Below are positions 54,102-62,730 of a stretch of 64,000 nucleotides of DNA, piece after piece; within the stretch, counting starts at the first letter, position 1; every line of letters begins with the position of its first letter. The translations under genes and the position numbers were made by a program. Source of the stretch: Oryzomonas japonica (GTDB lineage: Bacteria; Desulfobacterota; Desulfuromonadia; Geobacterales; Pseudopelobacteraceae); NCBI RefSeq assembly GCF_008802365.1, contig NZ_VZQZ01000004.1, positions 248,001 to 312,000 of the forward strand. Direction: 5' to 3'. The notes beneath the pieces are model-generated. The model had not been told where the DNA came from and searched no databases. It saw only the letters and a program-made list of their open reading frames with translations.

Positions 54102-55367
54102 ATGCAGAAGCACATTTCAGTGTATGTTCTCGCGGTTATTTTACTCACAGCCGTCTGCGCCGCTGCAGTCGAAACCAAGGACATCAAGTTTACCTTCAAG
54201 AATGCGACTCCGGTCGTTTTCAGCCACGAACGTCACCTGCTCAAATATAACAACAACTGCAAGATGTGCCATGACGCCATCTATGACCTGAAGACACGCC
54301 GCCATTTCACCATGGCCGAGATGGAGAAGACCAAGTCCTGCGGCGCATGCCATAGCGGCGTCAAGGCTTTCAGCGTGGCGACCGAAAAGGATTGCGTCAA
54401 GTGCCACAAGGGTAAGACCCAGGACAAGGTCTACAAGGTCAAGGGGGTGTCCGATGTGGTATTCGGCCATACGCTCCATGTTTCCAAGACCGGCGGCGCC
54501 TGCAAGAGCTGCCATGGCGGCAAGATCTTCAGCGGCAAAACCCGGGGCGTCACCATGGCCGAGATGGAAAAAGGAAAAACCTGCGGCGCCTGCCACAACG
54601 GCACCAAAGCCTTCACCGTCGCCGGCAACTGCAACCGCTGCCACAAGGGGCTGAAACCCCGGGACATCACCTTTACGCTCAAGGGTGCCGCACCGGCGAC
54701 CTTCAGCCATTCGTTCCATACCCAGGCCTATTCCTGCAAGGAGTGCCACACCAGGGCCTTCCCCTACAAGGCGGTTTCCGGCAAGGCCACCATGGCCGAC
54801 ATGGCCCAGGGCAAATCCTGCGGCGTGTGCCATAACGGCAAGGACGCCTTCGCGTCCAGCGGCGACTGCGGCAAGTGCCACAAGGGGATGAAGCCGGGCA
54901 AGATCTCGTTCAAGACCTCCGCAGGTGAGGCCGTCTTCAGCCACGAGTTCCATATCCAGGCATTCAAATGCGCGGACTGCCACACCAAGGTGTTCCCTTA
55001 CAAGGCGGTTACGGGCAAGGCCACCATGGCTGACATGGCCAACGGCAAATCCTGCGGGGCGTGCCACGACGGCAAGGAAGCCTTTGCGTCCAGCGGCGAC
55101 TGCGAAAAGTGCCACAAAGGGTTCAAACCCCGCACCATCACGTTCAAAACCGATGCCGGCGATGCCACCTTCAGCCACGACTTCCATGTTCAGGCTTACA
55201 AGTGCGCGGACTGCCACACCAAGGTGTTCCCCTACAAGGCGGTTACCGGCAAGGCCACCATGGCCGACATGGAGAAGGGCGCCTCCTGCGGGACCTGCCA
55301 TAACAAGGACAAGGACGCCTTCTCGGTCAAGGACGACAAGTTCTGCGCCAAGTGTCACAAGATGTAA
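54102..55367 (+). CDS. Pentadecaheme (15-heme) c-type cytochrome of five c7 modules
   Basis: A 421-residue periplasmic protein with a signal peptide (about 1-22) and fifteen CxxCH heme sites in five tandem modules of about 75 residues. Each module has a VFSHxxHxx-type axial-His segment followed by three CxxCH motifs. Modules 3-5 are nearly alike (repeated FPYKAV-GKATMADM). Related Geobacter polymers of c7 modules (GSU1996, dodecaheme) have four modules and 12 hemes, so this is an enlarged member. It is probably an extended electron conduit or capacitor in the periplasm. The ribosome site is GAGGAG. Confidence 0.92.
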   Translation: MQKHISVYVLAVILLTAVCAAAVETKDIKFTFKNATPVVFSHERHLLKYNNNCKMCHDAIYDLKTRRHFTMAEMEKTKSCGACHSGVKAFSVATEKDCVKCHKGKTQDKVYKVKGVSDVVFGHTLHVSKTGGACKSCHGGKIFSGKTRGVTMAEMEKGKTCGACHNGTKAFTVAGNCNRCHKGLKPRDITFTLKGAAPATFSHSFHTQAYSCKECHTRAFPYKAVSGKATMADMAQGKSCGVCHNGKDAFASSGDCGKCHKGMKPGKISFKTSAGEAVFSHEFHIQAFKCADCHTKVFPYKAVTGKATMADMANGKSCGACHDGKEAFASSGDCEKCHKGFKPRTITFKTDAGDATFSHDFHVQAYKCADCHTKVFPYKAVTGKATMADMEKGASCGTCHNKDKDAFSVKDDKFCAKCHKM

Positions 55368-55394
55368 CGGCTTTACAGCTGCAGACGAAATAAG

Positions 55395-55431
55395 AAGGGC
55401 GTCCTTCCCGGTTGGGGAGGACGCCCTTTCT
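55395..55431 (+). terminator. Terminator after cytochrome gene
   Basis: AAGGGCGTCCT/AGGACGCCCTT stem with inner CCC/GGG pairs and a TTTCT tail. It also lies near the stop of the convergent GGDEF gene. Confidence 0.85.
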
Positions 55432-55454
55432 GTATCCGTGCTGTGGCCTCGTTA

Positions 55455-56375
55455 CTAGCTTTTGCGCTGGTCCACCAGGTACTGGCTTTTCTCCGACTCC
55501 TTGGCCAGTTTCTTCAGTTCGGCGGCCACCTCGGCCACCTTGGCCACGTGCCGGATCTTGTCCGAGTTCATGGGTACGGCGGCGATGGAGATGGAGAGCA
55601 GGGGAATCTTTTCCATCTCCCCCTTGCGGTTGGTGCCGTTGTAATACCCCTGCCGCTTGGTGGCCTCGTCGAACAGGTCCAAAACGATCTGGTCGAAATG
55701 ATCGATGACGGTCTTGCACACCGATTCCAGTTGAGTCAGGGAGACGATGAAGACGAAATCGTCGCCGCCGATATGCCCGCAGAAGCCGCCTCCCGCATCG
55801 CGAACGGCGTTGAACATGATGCGGGCCAGCATCCGGAGCACCTCGTCGCCATGGGAAAAGCCGAAGGCGTCGTTGTACGGTTTGAAATGGTTGATATCCA
55901 CATGGCAGACCGCCTGAGGCTTGCCCATGGCGTCCTCGATGGCCCGCTGGATGGAAGTGTTGCCGGGGAGGCGCGTCAGGGGATTGTTGTCGAAGATGCG
56001 CTTGAGGCGGGAGAAGGAGAGCGCGATGCGGCAGAAGAGTTCACTGAAGTTGAGCGGCAGGAAGACGAAGTCGTCCAGGGGATAGGTCTCCCACGGGAAG
56101 GAGTCGTAATCACTGTTCGACACCAGGCCGATGATCGGGATGGTGCTGAAGAAACTGTCGCTGCGCAGGGCCGTGATGATCGTGGTCCCCGCGTTGCAGT
56201 CCGAGGAAAGGTCGATGATCAGCAGGTCGGGCGGGTCGGAATAAAAGGCGCCCAGTACGCTGTCGATGTACGACATGCCGGTCGCCTGGTGCCCCCTGCT
56301 TTGCAGGCGCAATTGCAGCTGGGAGATGAGCTGCACGTCGGAGGAGACGAGGGATATCCTAATAGGCAACAGCAT
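55455..56375 (-). CDS. GGDEF diguanylate cyclase with receiver-like N-terminal domain
   Basis: A 306-residue protein. Residues 1-125 look like a CheY-like receiver (RISLVSSDVQLISQLQLRL, DPPDLLIIDLSSD, IIGLVSNSD). The C-terminal GGDEF domain (about 140-306) carries GHIGGDDFVFIV, so the motif is GGDDF, a variant often still active for cyclic-di-GMP synthesis. The start at 56375 overlaps the end of the HDOD gene by 17 bp, suggesting translational coupling. It is the last gene of a three-gene signalling operon. Confidence 0.82.
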   Translation of the reverse strand: MLLPIRISLVSSDVQLISQLQLRLQSRGHQATGMSYIDSVLGAFYSDPPDLLIIDLSSDCNAGTTIITALRSDSFFSTIPIIGLVSNSDYDSFPWETYPLDDFVFLPLNFSELFCRIALSFSRLKRIFDNNPLTRLPGNTSIQRAIEDAMGKPQAVCHVDINHFKPYNDAFGFSHGDEVLRMLARIMFNAVRDAGGGFCGHIGGDDFVFIVSLTQLESVCKTVIDHFDQIVLDLFDEATKRQGYYNGTNRKGEMEKIPLLSISIAAVPMNSDKIRHVAKVAEVAAELKKLAKESEKSQYLVDQRKS

Positions 56376-57222
56376 CGGTGCCCTGTTGCAGTTCGAGGCT
56401 GAAGTTCTTGACCTCCACCAGTTTGTCCTCCAGAGCCTCGACGATGTCGGCAATGATCTGCTCGTTGAGCTTGAGGATGTCCCAGGCGACCTGCTGAATC
56501 TGCGGCACGTAACTGTCGCCGCTGTCGCCGAAGCCGCTGGCCTTGATCAGCGCGTCGGCGATATGCACCACGGCGGTCTTGATGCGATGACTCCCCGCTG
56601 CCGCCACATTGTGGTGGCAGTTGATCGGCTCGCTCAGCTTGTCCGGCAGAAACCAGCTCTTGGCGAGCCATCCACCCACCTCGGCGTGATCCGTATCGAT
56701 GATCTCCTGCTCCGCCTCCCGCATGTAGACCCGCTTTTGATCGATGACGCGACGGACCTCCTGCTCGGCTTCGCTGCATTTAAGGCTGATGATGACCTTG
56801 CCGATATCGTGCAGCAGTCCGGCGGTGGCGATCTCCTCGCACTCCGGCAGGTTAAGCTTGGTGGCGATCAGGTTGGAGGCCACGCCGACCCCCAGGGAAT
56901 GCTCCCACAGGCCGACGCTGTTCTTCTCCATGATCTCGAAAATAGACGAGGAAAGGGCCAGGCTTTTGACCACGTTGACCCCCAGGAGGATCATGGCGTT
57001 GGAGATGGTCGAAACCCGGTAAAAACCGTAGGAGGGGGAGTTGGCCAGCCTGAGGATGCGCGCCGAAAGCACCTGGTCCGAGGAGACGATCCTGGCCATC
57101 TCCTGCACCGAGGATTTGTCGTTATCGGACAGGGAGTTCAGCTTATTGATGACACCGGGCAAGGTGGGGAGTGTTTTGGTGTCCATGATGATTTTTTTCA
57201 GTTCATTCCGCTTTTCGTCCAC
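56359..57222 (-). CDS. HDOD domain protein
   Basis: A 287-residue protein filled by an HDOD domain: LPTLPGVINKLNSL, the LxxRILRLANSPSYGFYRVSTISNAMILLG core, and TAGLLHDIGKVI. HDOD proteins are catalytically inactive HD relatives acting as output or scaffold modules in signalling. It overlaps the upstream 112-aa gene by 20 bp and the downstream GGDEF gene by 17 bp. Confidence 0.9.
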   Translation of the reverse strand: MDEKRNELKKIIMDTKTLPTLPGVINKLNSLSDNDKSSVQEMARIVSSDQVLSARILRLANSPSYGFYRVSTISNAMILLGVNVVKSLALSSSIFEIMEKNSVGLWEHSLGVGVASNLIATKLNLPECEEIATAGLLHDIGKVIISLKCSEAEQEVRRVIDQKRVYMREAEQEIIDTDHAEVGGWLAKSWFLPDKLSEPINCHHNVAAAGSHRIKTAVVHIADALIKASGFGDSGDSYVPQIQQVAWDILKLNEQIIADIVEALEDKLVEVKNFSLELQQGTDAVAY

Positions 57223-57541
57223 CGGATTCTCCCAAGGAGCGTTTCAAGTGCTCGGCGTAGATATCGTAGATTTTCGCCATCAGGGGGTCGTGACGAACCT
57301 TTTCAAAACGGTTGTCAAGATCGTGGAGGGTTTCTTCAAGGCTGAGGTCACCCTCCGTCCAGACGGGATGCCCCTCGACATATACGGATTGAATGTTCAG
57401 GTTTTCCAGCCGGGCAATGAGCGAATCCGTCAATTCCGTATCCTTGCCGCAAATGGGGATACCGTTTGCGGATTCCGTGCGGAATACGTCCCGCGAGAGC
57501 ACCATGCCTGCTTTGGCAACCATGAGAGGTATTTTCTGCAT
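57203..57541 (-). CDS. Hypothetical protein (112 aa) at head of HDOD-GGDEF operon
   Basis: A 112-residue protein beginning with a short beta-rich segment (VAKAGMVLSRDVFRTESANGIPICGKDTELT) that resembles the small domain often placed before HD-GYP domains. A ELTDSLIARLENLNIQSVYVEG helix-strand and a helical tail follow. It is probably a detached regulatory module of the operon. It overlaps the HDOD gene by 20 bp. Confidence 0.65.
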   Translation of the reverse strand: MQKIPLMVAKAGMVLSRDVFRTESANGIPICGKDTELTDSLIARLENLNIQSVYVEGHPVWTEGDLSLEETLHDLDNRFEKVRHDPLMAKIYDIYAEHLKRSLGESGGRKAE

Positions 57542-57770
57542 CGAGGTTGCTGTCCTTGCCTGGTAATGAGTAATTTGCTAAATGATTGTTAATAAATCAG
57601 GATTAAGCATAATAGCTAAAAAAGGTCGTAACGTCAATCCGTTCATTGGCTGGACAGGCGAGTCTCCCGTGCGTTTTTTTCGGACCGACCGCACGAGGGG
57701 GCTGGGTGAATAATACCAGATAACTCCACGGAGTTCGAGTGTTAACTCAAAAAAATGCCGGCAGCAGCGG

Positions 57771-58262
57771 CTATGGCGCCTGGGCGGTAACCTTGTGTTT
57801 GCCCACCCAGACGACGCCGGTGCCGGTTTGCATGACGATCTTGCGCCCCAGGCGCCCGCCAACATCACAGGCTTTGATCGGTATGGCGTATTCGTCCAGC
57901 AGTTGATTGGCCAGGATGACGTTGCGGTCGCCGATCATGAATATCTCGTTACCGTTGCCGGTGCCATTGACGTTTGCCCCACCGAAAATTTTGGCCACGA
58001 GATGCTTTTTCACGCACCCGAGAGCCAACATCTTGTGCAGAAGTTTCTCCATGGCGATATTGCCGTACCGGGGTGTTGCCAGGCCCTCGCCGTTCCAGAG
58101 CGGCAGCATGAAGTGATTCATGCCCCCCACGTGGGTCACGGTGTCCCACAGGCAGACCGAAACGCACGACCCCAGCACGGTGCTGATCTGGTAATCGCGC
58201 GCGTCGGCGAAGAGGGTGCCGGGGAACAGAAAGTGCCTGTTTGTGGAGTCTTCCTTATTCAT
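57771..58262 (-). CDS. cheD: Chemoreceptor glutamine deamidase CheD
   Basis: A 163-residue CheD that deamidates receptor glutamines. The catalytic Cys is in VLGSCVSVCLWD and the His in VGGMNHFMLP; KIFGGANV and VGGRLGRKI follow. It is the last gene of a minus-strand operon, 5 bp after a histidine-kinase-like gene. No other che genes are present in the window. Confidence 0.93.
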   Translation of the reverse strand: MNKEDSTNRHFLFPGTLFADARDYQISTVLGSCVSVCLWDTVTHVGGMNHFMLPLWNGEGLATPRYGNIAMEKLLHKMLALGCVKKHLVAKIFGGANVNGTGNGNEIFMIGDRNVILANQLLDEYAIPIKACDVGGRLGRKIVMQTGTGVVWVGKHKVTAQAP

Positions 58263-58267
58263 CGGTC

Positions 58268-59158
58268 CTATTTTTCACTGATGTCGTCGAACAGGAACAG
58301 GTTGCCCCCTTCGGCAAAGGTGGTGAGGGGGGCGTCACCGTCAGGGGGCGGGAGCGTGACTCTGAACAGCGCCCCCTGGCCGTAGGTGCTCTCCAGGTCG
58401 ATGGTCCCCTGCAAGAGATCGGCCAGCGCCTTGACGATGCTGAGCCCCAGCCCCTGTCCCAGGTGGGAGCGGGTCGTGCCGGTTTCAAGCTGGGTGAAGC
58501 GGTCGAAGATACGTCTCTGGTCTTCCTCGGCGATGCCCGCTCCAAAGTCCCGTACCCCGACGACCAAGCTGCCGTCCGGGGCGAGGTTCAGGGATATCTG
58601 GACGCGTCCCCCCTCACGACTGTATTCGACCGCATTGGCCACCAGGTTGGAGAGGATGATCTGCACCTTTTCCGCATCGGTGTCGAACAGCAGGGGGGCC
58701 GATTCCGGGGACGGCTCCAGTTCGATCGCCACGGACTTGCGGGCCGCGTGGTGCCGGAACGATTCCGCCACGTCCCGCGCCACCGCGGCAACGTTCACCC
58801 GGCTCAGGTGGGGGTCGATCTCCCCCGCCTCCAGCTCGGCGGCCATGAAGATGTTGCGGAGCTGGAAATCCAGGTTGGTGGCCTCCGAGCAGATCATGGA
58901 CGCCAGCGGGGCAACCTCGCTCCCTTCCGGGCCAAGGGCCCCGATCTGGCCGGCCAGCCCGACGATGGCATTGAGGGGGTTGTTGATCTCGTTGCGGATG
59001 TTGGAGAGGAAGTTGCTCTTCAACGCCTCGGATTGTTCCAGCCGCCGGTTCATCTCCACCAGTTTGCGATTTACCACGTTCAGGTCCGAAAAGGTCTTGC
59101 GGCTCCGGGCAAAGCGGTTGCTCAACTCCTGGATAAGCTCGTCGTCCGTCAGATTCAT
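58268..59158 (-). CDS. Histidine-kinase-like protein lacking the phospho-acceptor His
   Basis: A 296-residue cytosolic protein with a coiled-coil start (residues 5-45), a HisKA-like dimerisation region and an intact HATPase domain (NLVANAVEYS, DFGAGI, RSHLGQGLGLSIVKAL). At the H-box, where kinases read SHELRTPL, this protein reads RNEINNPL, with Asn56 in place of His. It therefore probably cannot autophosphorylate in the usual way and may act as a scaffold, ATP-dependent sensor, or partner to another kinase. It lies 13 bp after a Fe-S protein gene and 5 bp before cheD. Confidence 0.85.
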   Translation of the reverse strand: MNLTDDELIQELSNRFARSRKTFSDLNVVNRKLVEMNRRLEQSEALKSNFLSNIRNEINNPLNAIVGLAGQIGALGPEGSEVAPLASMICSEATNLDFQLRNIFMAAELEAGEIDPHLSRVNVAAVARDVAESFRHHAARKSVAIELEPSPESAPLLFDTDAEKVQIILSNLVANAVEYSREGGRVQISLNLAPDGSLVVGVRDFGAGIAEEDQRRIFDRFTQLETGTTRSHLGQGLGLSIVKALADLLQGTIDLESTYGQGALFRVTLPPPDGDAPLTTFAEGGNLFLFDDISEK

Positions 59159-59171
59159 GCTAGATGCCCCC

Positions 59172-60734
59172 TCACTGATATCCCAGCCCCGACCCCGACC
59201 CCGTCGTATCTGCTGCGTCCCCGGGGGACTCGGCGATGGGCGTCCGGTTTGTTACCGCGAAGACCTCGATGCCCGCCTTTGTCTCCAAGGGGCAGACGTT
59301 CTCGCAGATGCCGCATCCGTTGCAAATCTCCTCCACGACATACGGCTCCTTGACCTTTTTGCGGACGCCGTCCAGCCCCAGAACCTCCACCTCTCGCGTG
59401 CGGATGGCCTTGGACGGGATGGGGCAGTGTTCCTCGCAGACCATACAATCGATACGTTTGGCGAACGGCAGGCAGTGGTTCTTGTCGAGCACCGCCTTGC
59501 CGATCACCTCACGCTGCTTGATGCTCGCCGGTAGTTTGGGGATGGCCCCGGTGGGGCAGACCTGACCGCACAGGGTGCAGTTGTATTCGCAGTATCCCAG
59601 GCGCGGGACGACTACCGGCGTATAGATGCCCTCCATGCCGGCCTGCCAGGCGGCCGGGTAGAGGGCGTTCTTCAGGCAGACCTTCATGCATTCGCCGCAC
59701 CGGACGCATTTGTTCCGAAACTCGTCCTCGTTGCGCACACCGGGAGGGCGCAACAGGCGCAGGCCCTTTTCGGGCGGGCGGAAGCGCGCCGGGATGGCCA
59801 GCAATAAGCCGGTCGCCATGCTCCCCAACAGGACCCGCCGCTCCGGGAGAAGCGGTCCGGCACCCGTGCGCCCGGGGGTGAGGCGGAACGAGATGCGCTG
59901 GTGGGGGCAGTGCAGTTGGCACTCCATGCAGAGGATGCACTCCTCCTTGGCCAGCAGGTCCCGGTCAAAGGTGGTCGGGCAGAGTTCGCGGCATTTGCCG
60001 CAATCGCTGCACAGGCCGGCGGGGATGCGTTTGAAGAGGGAAAAACGCCCCAGCCACCCCAGCAGGGTGCCCAGGGGACAGAGATTCCGGCACCAGTTGC
60101 GCTCCTCAAACTGCTCCAGGGCGATGATCGCCAGGAGAGCCAGGGCCGAAAAGGCGGCCAGGGGATAGAGGGTCTCGCGGAACGGGAGCAGATAGGTGTG
60201 CAGCAATTCGTAGGCCGGAGCGACGGCGTCGCGCCGTTCACCCAGCAGGCGGTAGAGTCCGACCCACCCCTCCCGAGCCCCAAGCCCCAGAAGGGGATAG
60301 AGAAAGAAGGTCACCCCCCGCAGGAGGATGGCCATGGGGTCCAGCAGACCGGCCAGATTCAGGTTGAACAGGGCGGCGGCCAGGATCGGCAGCAAAAGCC
60401 AATATTTCAGGTTTCCCTTGAGGGCGGCGATCGGCCGGCGTGTGCGTTTTTTGGGCGTCACCAGATCGAGGACGGTCCCCAACGGGCAGATCCAGCCGCA
60501 GAAAAAACGCCCCAGAAGGAGCGTTGCCACCACCATCAGCAGGGCCGGCAGCAGGAGCCAAGTCCAGGTTTTGGCGGCCAAAAGGTAGCTGAAAAGCACC
60601 AAGGGGTCGGCCCGGAAAAAGGCGTTCACCGCGGCGTTGATCTCGTCGTGGCCGCGGTACTCGGTCTGGACGAACAAAATAAGGAACAGGGCCAGGAAGG
60701 CTAACTGGCTGATACGGGCGGAGGTCGGTTTCAT
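59172..60734 (-). CDS. NapH/NosR-like polyferredoxin membrane protein with extra 4Fe-4S modules
   Basis: A 520-residue protein. The N-terminal half has about five spans and two CxxxCP motifs (FFCGWICPLG, NWCRNLCPLG), characteristic of NapH/NosR/CcoG membrane electron carriers. Ferredoxin motifs follow: CSDCGKCRELCP, CILCMECQLHCP, then after another hydrophobic segment CVRCGECMKVC, CTLCGQVCPTG, CMVCEEHCP and CNGCGICENVCP. It is probably a quinol-linked electron conduit across the membrane. ATG 60734 was chosen over one 23 codons upstream. It sits in an operon with a nitroreductase and a DUF362 protein. Confidence 0.88.
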   Translation of the reverse strand: MKPTSARISQLAFLALFLILFVQTEYRGHDEINAAVNAFFRADPLVLFSYLLAAKTWTWLLLPALLMVVATLLLGRFFCGWICPLGTVLDLVTPKKRTRRPIAALKGNLKYWLLLPILAAALFNLNLAGLLDPMAILLRGVTFFLYPLLGLGAREGWVGLYRLLGERRDAVAPAYELLHTYLLPFRETLYPLAAFSALALLAIIALEQFEERNWCRNLCPLGTLLGWLGRFSLFKRIPAGLCSDCGKCRELCPTTFDRDLLAKEECILCMECQLHCPHQRISFRLTPGRTGAGPLLPERRVLLGSMATGLLLAIPARFRPPEKGLRLLRPPGVRNEDEFRNKCVRCGECMKVCLKNALYPAAWQAGMEGIYTPVVVPRLGYCEYNCTLCGQVCPTGAIPKLPASIKQREVIGKAVLDKNHCLPFAKRIDCMVCEEHCPIPSKAIRTREVEVLGLDGVRKKVKEPYVVEEICNGCGICENVCPLETKAGIEVFAVTNRTPIAESPGDAADTTGSGSGLGYQ

Positions 60735-60863
60735 GTCGTCACCTTGTCGGGGATGAAAAATCAGTGCGGGGAACCGTCTGCGACGTTGCAGGGGGACACG
60801 CATCGTGTTCGATACATTTCTGCCGGGTGCCCGGTCGTTCCCCGGGCGCTTTTCAGAGCCCGG

Positions 60864-61688
60864 TCATGACCGCCACGTGATGGTAAGCGGATTACGTTTC
60901 GGCGGGCGCTGGTAGCGCAGCAGCGGATAGCCGAGCATCATGGCATAGACCGGCAGATGGTCCGCCGGCAGGTCCAGCGCCCGCTGCAGCGGTTCCCACC
61001 GGGCTGCCGCCATTTGGAAAAAACCGGCCCAGCAGGTGCCGAGGCCGAAGGAAGGGGCGGCGATCTCAAGGTGGGCAAGGGCGATGATGGCGTCGGTCCC
61101 GGCCACGAGGGACTCCCGGTGGCCGTATGCCACGACGAGATGGGGTGCCTTGCGGCAGATCGGGTCGTTCCCCTTGTCCCACGAGCGGATGATCCCCTCG
61201 AAGTTGAAATAGGCGTTGATCGGCGCGTCGGAAACCATGACGGTCCGCATCCAGTCAACCGCCAGGCCGGTCAAGCGCCGCACCTCGCCGGTGTTGTGAA
61301 TGACCAGCCAGCGTATGGACTGGCTGTTGCCGCTGGTGGGGGCGTAACGCACAGTATCCAGGAGCCGTTCTATGGTGTCGCGATCCACCGGGGTGTCCAG
61401 GTAATTACGCACTGATCTTCTCATGCGCAGATAGGCCGCCAAGCGTTCCGGAGCAATCTCGGCCTCGCCGGTTTCGTACACGGCCGGATCGAGGCGCGCA
61501 TCCTCGATCTCCACCGCGGCGCTCGGGCAGACCGCCACGCAGTGGCCGCAGATGATGCAGCGGGTCGCCCCGTCCGCCACGTAACGCGGCTGTTCCCCTT
61601 CGGGAAGCCTGATGATGCCCAGAGGGCAGGCGGTGGCGCACAGGCCGCAGCGGGTGCATCTCTGGCTGTTGATGGCGAGTTTTGACAT
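60864..61688 (-). CDS. Nitroreductase with N-terminal 2x[4Fe-4S] ferredoxin domain
   Basis: A 274-residue soluble protein. Residues 1-60 have two ferredoxin motifs (CTRCGLCATACPLG, CIICGHCVAVCP). The rest is an FMN-binding nitroreductase domain (RRSVRNYLDTPVDRDTIERLLDTVRYAPTSGNSQ, and GLGTCWAGFFQMAA). It could take electrons from the neighbouring polyferredoxin. The substrate is unknown. It lies 54 bp after the DUF362 gene. Confidence 0.9.
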   Translation of the reverse strand: MSKLAINSQRCTRCGLCATACPLGIIRLPEGEQPRYVADGATRCIICGHCVAVCPSAAVEIEDARLDPAVYETGEAEIAPERLAAYLRMRRSVRNYLDTPVDRDTIERLLDTVRYAPTSGNSQSIRWLVIHNTGEVRRLTGLAVDWMRTVMVSDAPINAYFNFEGIIRSWDKGNDPICRKAPHLVVAYGHRESLVAGTDAIIALAHLEIAAPSFGLGTCWAGFFQMAAARWEPLQRALDLPADHLPVYAMMLGYPLLRYQRPPKRNPLTITWRS

Positions 61689-61742
61689 GCGTTGTTCCCT
61701 CTGTGGTTTCCCGGAAAGGGTGACGGCTCGATTCGTCGGGCG

Positions 61743-62627
61743 TCAGGCCCGCACGACCTTGATCCGCCCCAGGTCCATCTCGCCCAGGCCCCTCTTGTGG
61801 GCGGTGGCAATAACCGGGATGTCGGCCGGTTTGAGGCCGAACAGGGTGGTGGCGAAGGCGTCTGCGGCCACGATGTCGGTGGATGCGATCACCTTGTTGA
61901 GTACCTTGACGTCGGCCAGGCTCCCCCCTTGCGGCCCATGGGCGGTCAGGATGCGGGTGGCGTCGATGACCGTCAGGTGGCTTCTTACGCGGGCGTTGAC
62001 ATCCGCCAGCGCCACGTCGAGGTTGCGATGGATGTAACCCCGGTTGCCTCCCATGATGCCCATGATGTTCTTGAGGCCCATGGTAACTTTGGAAAGGCCG
62101 TGGTGCTTGGCGATCGGCACGTTGATGAAGACATTGGCCGAAAGCACTTCGTCGTACAGTTCCCATTCCTTGAGAAACCGGCCGTTCAGGGTCACCTTTT
62201 TGAAACGTTCCTGCTCGATCTGCTTGCACTCCACGTTCCGCATCCCCTTGAGCGCTCCTTCTATACCACTGTTGACGTAGCAGCGCCGCGAATCGTTACA
62301 GGTATAATCGAATACCTTGACCTTTTTTGCTCCGGCGGCCAGACACTCCTCGACCAGCGCCCGCACCACCTGGGGATGGGTGTTGGCGGCAAACTCGGTC
62401 GAGCGGTCCCACCCCATGTTGGGTTTGACCACTACCACGTCGCCGGCCTTGACGAAGCGCCGCATGCCGCCGATGGCGTTGACCGCCTTGCGGGTGATGG
62501 CCCTGTAATCCTTGCCTTCGGCCACCGCGACCACCGACTGCTCCTTTGCCGCCAGGGCTTCCTTGACCAAGCTGGGGGTAAAGAGGGAAGCTGCGGCGGC
62601 TGTCTTGAGAAACGCGCGTCTATCCAT
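61743..62627 (-). CDS. Tat-exported DUF362 domain protein
   Basis: A 294-residue protein with a twin-arginine signal (MDRRAFLKTAAAASLF) followed by a DUF362 domain: VVVVKPNMGWDRSTEFAANTHPQVVRALVEECLAAGAKKVKVFDYT, INVPIAKHHGLSKVTMGLKNIMG, and DATRILTAHGP. DUF362 proteins are often fused or linked to Fe-S proteins; the function is undefined. ATG 62627 has AGGAG 8 nt upstream. It is the first gene of the minus-strand redox-signalling operon. Confidence 0.88.
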   Translation of the reverse strand: MDRRAFLKTAAAASLFTPSLVKEALAAKEQSVVAVAEGKDYRAITRKAVNAIGGMRRFVKAGDVVVVKPNMGWDRSTEFAANTHPQVVRALVEECLAAGAKKVKVFDYTCNDSRRCYVNSGIEGALKGMRNVECKQIEQERFKKVTLNGRFLKEWELYDEVLSANVFINVPIAKHHGLSKVTMGLKNIMGIMGGNRGYIHRNLDVALADVNARVRSHLTVIDATRILTAHGPQGGSLADVKVLNKVIASTDIVAADAFATTLFGLKPADIPVIATAHKRGLGEMDLGRIKVVRA

Positions 62628-62730
62628 GGGGAGACTCCTGTTGAATGTATGGTTGATGGTGCGTGGAGAAACATTGTACGCCAGCATGCACAATTTTCAA
62701 GTATGCAAAAGTGGCGATGGTGGGAAAACG

